The position numbers were made by a program, and so were the translations under genes. Below are positions 58,028 through 64,000 of a DNA stretch of 64,000 nt, piece by piece (the first letter of the stretch is position 1; each line of letters opens with the position of its first letter). Under the pieces are notes generated by a model. It ran no database searches, had not been told where the DNA came from, and was given only the letters and a program-made list of their open reading frames with translations. Source of the stretch: Paenibacillus apiarius (lineage in GTDB: Bacteria; Bacillota; Bacilli; Paenibacillales; Paenibacillaceae); the NCBI RefSeq assembly GCF_017052585.1, contig NZ_JAFFHZ010000001.1:2104501-2168500 (forward strand), in the 5' to 3' direction.

Positions 58028-58137
58028 TGAAGACGTTCGCTTCCCTATCTTATTAACCGTTAATCACACCATAGAACACTTGGGCGATGCGGGAAACGTA
58101 CATTTTGACTGTAGCCAACTCGCATCCATTCAATAGT

Positions 58138-58330
58138 TCAATTTATGTATGCCGTTATTATAGTTACGCCCGTTTTAGCCAGTATTCGTCGTGATGAAGC
58201 GGTTATGGTGCCCCAAACATCAGCATAGATCCGCTTAAAAGACTTGGAGCATCTCCCAATCACTTGTCCAGTGATCAGGCAGATGCTCCATCCACTCTGC
58301 GATGCCTTGAGTATCGTTCTTAAGAAATCA
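58138..58330 (-). pseudogene. Possible gene remnant
   Basis: A minus-strand frame without a start reads NDTQGIAEWMEHLPDHWTSDWEMLQVF then a stop, followed by further stops. The ungapped stretch looks like part of a degraded protein, perhaps of mobile origin. It lies directly after the ABC exporter stop. Parent not recognised. Confidence 0.3.
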
Positions 58331-60181
58331 CACGACTTGCTTCTGTATGCCTCCATTCGAGAACTGGCTATTGTACAGATCGGCGTAAAATCCGCCTTGC
58401 TCCAGCAGCTGCTCGTGGTTGCCCTTCTCGATGACGCTGCCCTGATTCATGACGAGAATGAGATCGGCATCGCGAATCGTAGACAAACGGTGGGCTATGA
58501 CGAAGCTCGTTCTGCCGTTCATCAGCTCTTTCATCGCCTTCTGGATATATACTTCGGTACGCGTATCCACGCTGCTCGTCGCTTCATCCAGAATCAATAT
58601 GGCCGGGTCTGCCAGAATCGCGCGGGCAATCGTCAAGAGCTGCTTCTGGCCTTGCGATATATTCGACGCTTCCTCATTCAGAACCGTGTCGTAGCCGTCT
58701 GGAAGCGTGCGGATGAAATGGTCGGCATGCGCCGCCTTGGCGGCCCGGACGACATCCTGCACCGAAGCCCCTGCCCGCCCGTAAGCGATGTTATCGCGAA
58801 TGGTGCCGTTAAAGAGCCATGTGTCCTGCAGCACCATCCCGAACATGCTGCGCAGGCTGCCGCGCTTCAAGTCGGTGATATTCACGCCGTCAATCGTAAT
58901 CGCCCCGTCATTAATTTCGTAGAAGCGCATAAGCAGGTTGATGAGCGTCGTTTTCCCCGCGCCCGTCGGCCCGACGATAGCGATTGTCTGGCCGCGCTTC
59001 ACATCGATATTCATGTCTTCAATCAGCATTGCATCTTTTTTATAGCCGAACTGGACATGCTCGAAGCGAACATCGCCTTGAGGCTGAGCGATCGCCGTGG
59101 CGTTCGCCGCTTCCGGCGCTTCCTCTTCCTCGTCGAGCACCTCGAATACCCGTTCCGCAGAAGCGATGGTCGATTGAATAATATTAGCGATGTTGGCTGC
59201 TTGGGCAATCGGTTGCGTAAACTGTCTGGCGTATTGAATGAATGCCTGAATATCCCCGATTTCGATCGAGCGCTTCGTGACAAGCACCCCGCCGACGACA
59301 CAGATCAACACATAGCCGATGTTGCCGATGAAGGACATGAGCGGCATAATCATGCCGGAAATAAATTGCGAGCGCCAGCCGGAATCATATAGCTTATCAT
59401 TGATTTTATTGAATTCGTCCAGCGATTTCTCTTCGCGGCCGAAGGCTTTTACAATTTTATGTCCGGTGTACATTTCTTCCACATGCCCGTTCAGCTGGCC
59501 GAGCGAGGCTTGCTGGCTCATAAAATGCTTCTGCGAACGCTTGGCAATCATGATCGTGGCGACGAAGCTGAGCGGCAGCGTCAGGATGCAGATAAGCGTC
59601 ATTAACGGGCTAATCGTCAGCATCATCACGATAACTCCGATAATCGTCACGACCGATGTAATAAGCTGCGTCAAGCTCTGCTGGAGCGTGCTGCTTATAT
59701 TATCGACGTCGTTCGTCACCCGGCTCAATATTTCCCCATGGGTGCGTGAATCGAAATATTTCAGCGGCAAGCGCGACAGCTTGTCGTTGACCTGCTTCCG
59801 CATGTCGTACACGATGCGCTGCGCCACGCCAGCCATCAAATATTGCTGGATATAGCTGAACATGGCGCTCACCAGATACAGTCCGATTAAGACGAGCAGG
59901 ATGTGCCAGATGTATTCAAAATCGATCCCCGTTCCCGTCATCAAGCCTTCGAACAGCTTGGTCGTAGCCTTACCCATAATTTTCGGGCCGACAATCGTAA
60001 ATACGGTGCTAAGCACCGCCATAATCAACACGGTAATCAATTGATACTTGCGGGGCTTTAAATAGCCCATCAGTCTCTTTAATGTTCCTTTGAAATCCTT
60101 GGCCTTCTCGGCCGGCATCGCCATGCCCGGCCCCATAGGTCCTCCATGTCCAGGTTTCGGTCCTCTCCGTTGCTCACTCAT
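58328..60181 (-). CDS. ABC exporter, ATPase-permease subunit (BmrD/YheH-like)
   Basis: 617 residues; ATGA overlap with the partner gene. N-terminal six-helix exporter domain, then an ATPase with Walker A GPTGAGKTT, Q-loop MVLQDTWLF, signature NISQGQKQLL (variant of LSGGQ), Walker B AILILDEATSSVD with a catalytic Glu, and switch His in VIAHRLSTI. In heterodimeric exporters the partner with a variant signature supplies the intact Walker B Glu. That is the case here. Probably exports drugs or lipids under MarR control. A Pro/Met/Gly-rich N-terminal 30 residues precede the first helix. Confidence 0.92.
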   Translation of the reverse strand: MSEQRRGPKPGHGGPMGPGMAMPAEKAKDFKGTLKRLMGYLKPRKYQLITVLIMAVLSTVFTIVGPKIMGKATTKLFEGLMTGTGIDFEYIWHILLVLIGLYLVSAMFSYIQQYLMAGVAQRIVYDMRKQVNDKLSRLPLKYFDSRTHGEILSRVTNDVDNISSTLQQSLTQLITSVVTIIGVIVMMLTISPLMTLICILTLPLSFVATIMIAKRSQKHFMSQQASLGQLNGHVEEMYTGHKIVKAFGREEKSLDEFNKINDKLYDSGWRSQFISGMIMPLMSFIGNIGYVLICVVGGVLVTKRSIEIGDIQAFIQYARQFTQPIAQAANIANIIQSTIASAERVFEVLDEEEEAPEAANATAIAQPQGDVRFEHVQFGYKKDAMLIEDMNIDVKRGQTIAIVGPTGAGKTTLINLLMRFYEINDGAITIDGVNITDLKRGSLRSMFGMVLQDTWLFNGTIRDNIAYGRAGASVQDVVRAAKAAHADHFIRTLPDGYDTVLNEEASNISQGQKQLLTIARAILADPAILILDEATSSVDTRTEVYIQKAMKELMNGRTSFVIAHRLSTIRDADLILVMNQGSVIEKGNHEQLLEQGGFYADLYNSQFSNGGIQKQVV

Positions 60182-61905
60182 GCAATCTCCTCCTCCGACA
60201 GCTGTGAGGATACGATTTCCCGGTATACGCTGCAGGTATCCATCAGTTGGTTATGCGTGCCTATCCCTGCAATGCGGCCTTCATCCAATACAATGATCCG
60301 GTCCGCGGCCATGACCGTGCTTACACGCTGCGCCACGAGCAGAACGGTCGATTCGGTCGTCTCCTCCTTCAACGCCGCGCGCAGCTTCGCATCGGTCTTG
60401 AAGTCCAATGCGGAGAAGCTGTCGTCGAACACATAGATTTCCGGTCTTCTTACGAGCGCCCGCGCAATGGACAAGCGCTGCTTCTGTCCTCCGGATACGT
60501 TCGCGCCGCCTTGCGCAATCTCTGAATCGAAGCCGTCCTTCATGCCCGAAATAAATTCGCCCGCTTGGGCAATCTCCGCGGCATGGCGTATTTCTTCGTC
60601 CGTCGCGTCTTGCTTGCCGTAACGGATATTATCGTTAATCGTGCCGGTGAAGAGAACCGCCTTCTGCGGAACGAATCCAATCTTCGAGCGCAAATCTTGC
60701 TGCGCCATCTCGCGCACATCTACGCCGTTTACTCGAATGCTGCCGCTATCCACATCGTAGAAGCGCGGAATGAGGCTAAGCAGCGTAGATTTACCCGAGC
60801 CGGTGCCGCCGATAATCGCCGTCGTCTCGCCAGGTCTCGCGCTGAAGGATATGTTGGAAATCGCCGGTTGCTCCGCGCCCGGATAGCTGAAGGTCACATC
60901 ATTGAATTCGATGAAGCCCCGTTCGCGATCCGATTTCTTGATTTGCGCGGCGTCCTTGATTTCCGACTGCATGTTCAACACCTCGTTAATCCGGGCGGCC
61001 GAAGCGGAAGCGCGCGGAATCATCACGAAGATGATGGAGACCATAATGAGCGAGAACATAATTTGCATTGCATATTGAATGAAGGCCATCAAGCTCCCGA
61101 CCTGCATATTTCCGTTGTCGATGCGAATGCTGCCGAACCAAATAATCGCAATCGTGGAGAAGTTCATCGCCAGCATCATAATCGGCATTAGCGAGGCCAT
61201 GATGCGGTTGACCTTCACGGCCGTGTTGGTCAAGTCCTGGTTCGCCTCGTTGAAACGCTCTTTCTCGTGATCAATGCGATTGAAGGAACGGATAACCCGG
61301 ATGCCAGTAAGGCCCTCACGCAGCACCAGATTCAATTTGTCCAGCTTCTTCTGCATCGCCTTGAACAGCGGAATCCCTTTGCTGGCCACTGCGAAGATAG
61401 CCAGAGCAAGGAGCGGAATGACGACCGCGAGCACCAGCGTCAGCTTCGCATCCTTCGATACGGCCATAATGATGCCGCCAATGCACATCATCGGCGCGCT
61501 GACCATCATGCGCAGTATCATAATCAGCACTTGCTGCAGCTGCGTAATGTCATTGGTCGTGCGCGTAATGAGCGAAGCCGTTCCAATCTTGTCGAACTCC
61601 TGCAGCGAGAAGTTCTCCACATGGGCGAACACCTTGCCGCGGAGCAGCTTGCCGAATCCTGCGGCAACCTTGGAAGACAGGTAGCTCGCTCCAATCGAAC
61701 AGATCATGCCTCCAGCCGCAACGAGCAGCATGAAGCCCCCTATTCTCAAAATATAGGGCGTATCCCCCTGCACAATCCCCGTATCCACAATATCCGACAT
61801 CAGCGTCGGCAAGTACAAATCCGACAGCGACTGCACAAAAATAAGCGCCAGCACAAATACGATCTGAATGCGGTACGGTCGTAAAAATCGAAACAATTTC
61901 ATCAT
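60178..61905 (-). CDS. ABC exporter, ATPase-permease subunit (BmrC/YheI-like)
   Basis: 575 residues; overlaps the MarR stop (ATGA). Six membrane helices, Walker A GGTGSGKST, canonical signature NVSGGQKQRLSIARAL, and Walker B IYVFDDSFSALD with Asp in place of the catalytic Glu. The switch His is replaced by Gln (VAQRVSTV). It therefore holds the degenerate catalytic site, which complements the partner subunit. Together they form a typical asymmetric multidrug-type exporter. Confidence 0.93.
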   Translation of the reverse strand: MMKLFRFLRPYRIQIVFVLALIFVQSLSDLYLPTLMSDIVDTGIVQGDTPYILRIGGFMLLVAAGGMICSIGASYLSSKVAAGFGKLLRGKVFAHVENFSLQEFDKIGTASLITRTTNDITQLQQVLIMILRMMVSAPMMCIGGIIMAVSKDAKLTLVLAVVIPLLALAIFAVASKGIPLFKAMQKKLDKLNLVLREGLTGIRVIRSFNRIDHEKERFNEANQDLTNTAVKVNRIMASLMPIMMLAMNFSTIAIIWFGSIRIDNGNMQVGSLMAFIQYAMQIMFSLIMVSIIFVMIPRASASAARINEVLNMQSEIKDAAQIKKSDRERGFIEFNDVTFSYPGAEQPAISNISFSARPGETTAIIGGTGSGKSTLLSLIPRFYDVDSGSIRVNGVDVREMAQQDLRSKIGFVPQKAVLFTGTINDNIRYGKQDATDEEIRHAAEIAQAGEFISGMKDGFDSEIAQGGANVSGGQKQRLSIARALVRRPEIYVFDDSFSALDFKTDAKLRAALKEETTESTVLLVAQRVSTVMAADRIIVLDEGRIAGIGTHNQLMDTCSVYREIVSSQLSEEEIA

Positions 61906-62384
61906 GCGTCATCATCTCCGCTCGAATCAATTTCCTCTAAACATACGGGATTTTCTTTATAGTACGTAAAGACTTTAAACAACAGATCCGCGAGGAGATT
62001 GCTCTCCTCTTCCCCCAAATAAGCAATCAACCCATTAAAGGACATGTTAAAAGCCGCTTCTGCCTTCGCGGTCACCTTTTCCCCCTTGCCAGTCAGCTTG
62101 ATGCGCACCGCACGGCGGTCGGAAGGGTCGACCGTGCGTTCCACCAGTCCCTTGGTCTCCAGGCCTTTAATAAGCTGCGTAATCGTGGGCGACGTCACGT
62201 GCAGCAAACTGCTGATTTCCGACACCATCAGGCCGGGCGAGTCCGGCTTCATTTTCTTTTTAATACAAAACATCACCGTCATCTCGCTCGGCTTATGGCC
62301 TTCTATCGTGCGACGTTTCCACTCCGCCTTATTGAATTGCATAAAAGCCTGCAGCAGTTTATGCGCAGTTGTGTTATCCGTCAT
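61902..62384 (-). CDS. MarR family transcriptional regulator
   Basis: 160 residues from ATG 62384 (MTDNTTAHKLLQAF), 8 bases after AAGGGTGG. Winged helix-turn-helix: SEMTVMFCIKKKM, GLMVSEISSLLHVTSPTITQLIKGLETKGLVERTVDPSDRRAVRIKLTGKGE, the standard MarR wing DPSDRRAVR.LT. It is translationally coupled to the two exporter genes and probably represses them until a ligand binds. Inverted repeats overlap its promoter. Confidence 0.92.
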   Translation of the reverse strand: MTDNTTAHKLLQAFMQFNKAEWKRRTIEGHKPSEMTVMFCIKKKMKPDSPGLMVSEISSLLHVTSPTITQLIKGLETKGLVERTVDPSDRRAVRIKLTGKGEKVTAKAEAAFNMSFNGLIAYLGEEESNLLADLLFKVFTYYKENPVCLEEIDSSGDDDA

Positions 62385-62405
62385 CTCATATACCACCCTT
62401 GAACA

Positions 62406-62437
62406 TTAGTTAGTGCACCTATTAATTAGGCAACTAA
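62406..62437. promoter_or_regulatory. Probable MarR operator
   Basis: Nested inverted repeats TTAGT...ACTAA with inner CCTA-N5-TAGG (62418-62430), immediately upstream of the marR-exporter operon. The 459-base gap 62385-62843 also holds the adenine deaminase promoter and riboswitch. Confidence 0.55.
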
Positions 62438-62569
62438 TTTATTTAGTAACCTAAGTATATTTCTGCAAAAAATCATTGTCAACCTTATGCCATCGCCTAT
62501 TTTTCCCACCATCCAACACATCGGAGCCGCTGTTCCAATGGACATGTGAACTATAATTTTCCCTGTTGG

Positions 62570-62598
62570 TTGACGGAAACATGGCCGGCCTATACAAT
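62570..62598 (+). promoter_or_regulatory. Sigma-A promoter of the adenine deaminase gene
   Basis: TTGACG (62570-62575), 17-base spacer, TACAAT (62593-62598). Transcription would begin about 15 bases before the riboswitch P1 stem. Confidence 0.75.
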
Positions 62599-62620
62599 GT
62601 AGAGAATCAAATCGAATAGG

Positions 62621-62702
62621 CCTTTCTTCGTATAATATTGGAAATATGGTCCAGCCGTCTCTACCAAACTACCGTAAATAGTTTGACTACGAGGAAGAGA
62701 GC
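62621..62702 (+). ncRNA. Purine riboswitch, guanine/hypoxanthine type
   Basis: The conserved core is present: TATAAT and ATATGG around P2, TCTACCAAACTACCGTAAATAG and GACTACGAGG. The outer arms CTTTCTTCGTA and TACGAGGAAG pair as P1. The specificity base is C (GACTACG), which predicts guanine/hypoxanthine binding; adenine forms have U (GATTA). It precedes a terminator and then adenine deaminase, whose product is hypoxanthine. Confidence 0.92.
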
Positions 62703-62757
62703 GCTTGTCACGGATGATCGCACCCGCAATGACAGGCGTGTTCTTGCTCCTTGCCGT

Positions 62758-62786
62758 CAAACTCTAGTTGCTGAACTAGAGTTTTT
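62758..62786 (+). terminator. Riboswitch-controlled terminator
   Basis: AAACTCTAG, loop, CTAGAGTTTTTTTG: a 9-bp stem and T tract between the riboswitch and the adenine deaminase start. Confidence 0.88.
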
Positions 62787-62843
62787 TTGTTGTACCTGCA
62801 TCGGCACTATCATCCTACAACGAGCAAAGGAATGTGATATAGA

Positions 62844-64000
62844 ATGAATTGGAGCAAGCAGCATTGGAAAAAGCGGATTTCCGCAGCCGGCAGAACGGAA
62901 CCCGCCGATCTCGTCATTACGAACGGACAAATCGTCGATGTCTTCAATCTCGAAATTATGGAAGGGGATATCGCGATTGTGGACGGCATCATTATCGGCA
63001 TCGGCGGCAGCTATGAAGGCGCCCGTGTCGTCGATGCGGAGCGGCGCTACATCGCCCCGTCCTTCATCGATACGCATGTTCATATTGAATCCGCGATGGT
63101 CACGCCGGCTGAATTCGCCCGCGTCGTGCTCCCTCACGGCGTTACGACCGTCATTGCCGATCCGCACGAGATCGCGAATGTGGCGGGTACGGACGGAATT
63201 CAATATATGCTGGATGCTTCCGAGAATCTGCCGCTTGACGTATACGTCATGCTGCCATCCTGCGTCCCGGCCACTCCGTTCGAGCATGCCGGCGCGAAGC
63301 TCGACGCAGCCAGCCTGGAGCCGTTCTACTCCCACCCCCGCGTATTGGGATTGGCCGAGGTAATGGACTATCCTTCCGTACGCCGCGGCGATGACGACAT
63401 GCTGGCTAAATTGCTGGCCTCGCATCAACATGGCGGGATGATTGACGGTCACGGCGCGGGGCTGGATGAAGAGGCCATCAATGTGTACCGTGCGGTCGGG
63501 GTTCGCAACGACCACGAGTGCGTGACGGCCGAAGAAGCCAAGGCGCGTCTGCAGCGGGGCATGTACGTCATGATTCGCGAAGGCTCCGTCGCCAAGGATG
63601 TCGAAGCGCTCATCCCGGCCGTCACCGCGAGCAACGCGCGCCGCTGTGTGTTCTGCACCGACGACAAGCATTTGGACGAGCTGCTGCAAGAGGGCAGCGT
63701 GGACCATAACGCACGCCTGGCCATACGATGCGGGCTGGATCCGCTGCAAGCCATACAGATGGCCTCTCTGAATGCGGCCGAGTGCTTCGGACTGCATGCC
63801 AAAGGTGCGATCGCTCCCGGGTATGAGGCCGACTTGCTGCTGATCGACGACCTGCAGCGCCTCTCGATTGCCCAAGTGTATAAATCGGGCATCCTCGTCG
63901 GCGACAACGGCCAATATACCGGACCGGTGCCGCAACCAGCCGAGATTCCGTCCCGGCTGCTGGAGACGGTCCACCTGCCCGAGATAACGGAACGGGAATT
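62844..64000 (+). CDS. ade: Adenine deaminase (partial, cut by window end)
   Basis: The first 385 residues lie in the window and the frame is open at 64000. Amidohydrolase metal site IDTHVHIESAMVTPAEF, later DPHEIANVAGTDGI, GLAEVMDYP, IDGHGAGL and CTDDKHLDEL; EADLLLIDDL is the family's C-terminal half start. The enzyme converts adenine to hypoxanthine and ammonia for purine salvage. Start ATG 62844 lies about 12 bases after AAAGGA. Transcription attenuation by the upstream guanine-type riboswitch is expected to shut it down when its product's family of bases is abundant. Confidence 0.95.
   Translation, partial: MNWSKQHWKKRISAAGRTEPADLVITNGQIVDVFNLEIMEGDIAIVDGIIIGIGGSYEGARVVDAERRYIAPSFIDTHVHIESAMVTPAEFARVVLPHGVTTVIADPHEIANVAGTDGIQYMLDASENLPLDVYVMLPSCVPATPFEHAGAKLDAASLEPFYSHPRVLGLAEVMDYPSVRRGDDDMLAKLLASHQHGGMIDGHGAGLDEEAINVYRAVGVRNDHECVTAEEAKARLQRGMYVMIREGSVAKDVEALIPAVTASNARRCVFCTDDKHLDELLQEGSVDHNARLAIRCGLDPLQAIQMASLNAAECFGLHAKGAIAPGYEADLLLIDDLQRLSIAQVYKSGILVGDNGQYTGPVPQPAEIPSRLLETVHLPEITERE

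Noticed and set aside
57809-58030. 73-codon plus-strand frame in the repeat-rich gap
   Set aside because: It runs through the AACTGCA repeats, has no ribosome site and no protein-like pattern.
58244-59392. 382-codon plus-strand frame opposite the ABC exporter
   Set aside because: Walker A, signature and Walker B motifs are on the minus strand in this interval.
62757-63974. Long minus-strand reading frame opposite the adenine deaminase gene
   Set aside because: It is antisense to clear amidohydrolase motifs and is due to high-GC codon use; no ribosome site.

Overview
The window looks like chromosomal DNA of a Gram-positive, spore-former-type Bacillota, most likely a Paenibacillus or close relative. 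The signs are strong Shine-Dalgarno sites (AGGAGG/GGGAGG), frequent GTG and TTG starts, a GC content in the low-to-mid 50s, CcpA-, Fur- and MhqR-type operators of Bacillus style, a YwbE protein, and the intergenic repeat families seen in this group. Species cannot be fixed from the sequence alone.

Region 1 (1 to about 24 kb, mostly minus strand) is the most unusual part. It looks like a complete type VI-secretion-like contractile injection locus of a Gram-positive bacterium. A strong promoter near 20.53-20.56 kb drives a 734-residue candidate sheath and a 141-residue Hcp-like candidate tube. After a hairpin attenuator come a J-domain protein, two FHA proteins, two PP2C-type phosphatases (one fused to a membrane segment and TPR-like repeats), two unrecognised probable structural proteins, an Hsp70-like ATPase with a SAP-like N-terminus, more unknown proteins and an intact VgrG-type spike. 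The payload end holds a pentapeptide-repeat protein, a DUF4280 (PAAR-like) protein with a glycine-zipper tail beside a four-helix membrane protein (probable toxin and immunity), a DUF4176 protein, and a second VgrG. That second VgrG carries a C-terminal pre-toxin (PT-TG-like) domain but is broken by a one-base frameshift. A divergent secreted VWA protein and a Ser/Thr kinase complete a kinase-phosphatase-FHA set like the phospho-switch of Pseudomonas type VI systems.

Region 2 (24 to 29.3 kb) is housekeeping: a MASE4-PAS-GGDEF diguanylate cyclase, a repeat-rich gap, a DEAD-box helicase, YwbE and a small unknown protein.

Region 3 (29.4 to 37 kb, plus strand) is a tight seven-gene operon, mostly with overlapping stop/start codons: a KAS III-type ketosynthase, an ATP-grasp ligase, a 3-beta-HSD-like NAD-dependent reductase, a metallo-beta-lactamase-fold hydrolase, an F390-synthetase-like adenylating enzyme, a GNAT-like acyltransferase and an SDR. 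It is probably an uncharacterised biosynthetic pathway for a lipid-like or small acyl product.

Region 4 (37 to 64 kb) is a series of small metabolic and stress units with readable regulatory sites: a HugZ-like haem protein under a Fur box; LacZ with a LacI-family regulator that share an operator motif; a GH3 glucosidase with a cre site; a pirin-WrbA quinone-stress operon with MhqR-type boxes; an HD-GYP and CheY pair; a BlaI and sensorless M56 pair whose operator is repeated before a DoxX gene; cardiolipin synthase; esterase; a MarR-controlled heterodimeric ABC exporter; and an adenine deaminase (cut by the window end) preceded by a guanine-type purine riboswitch.
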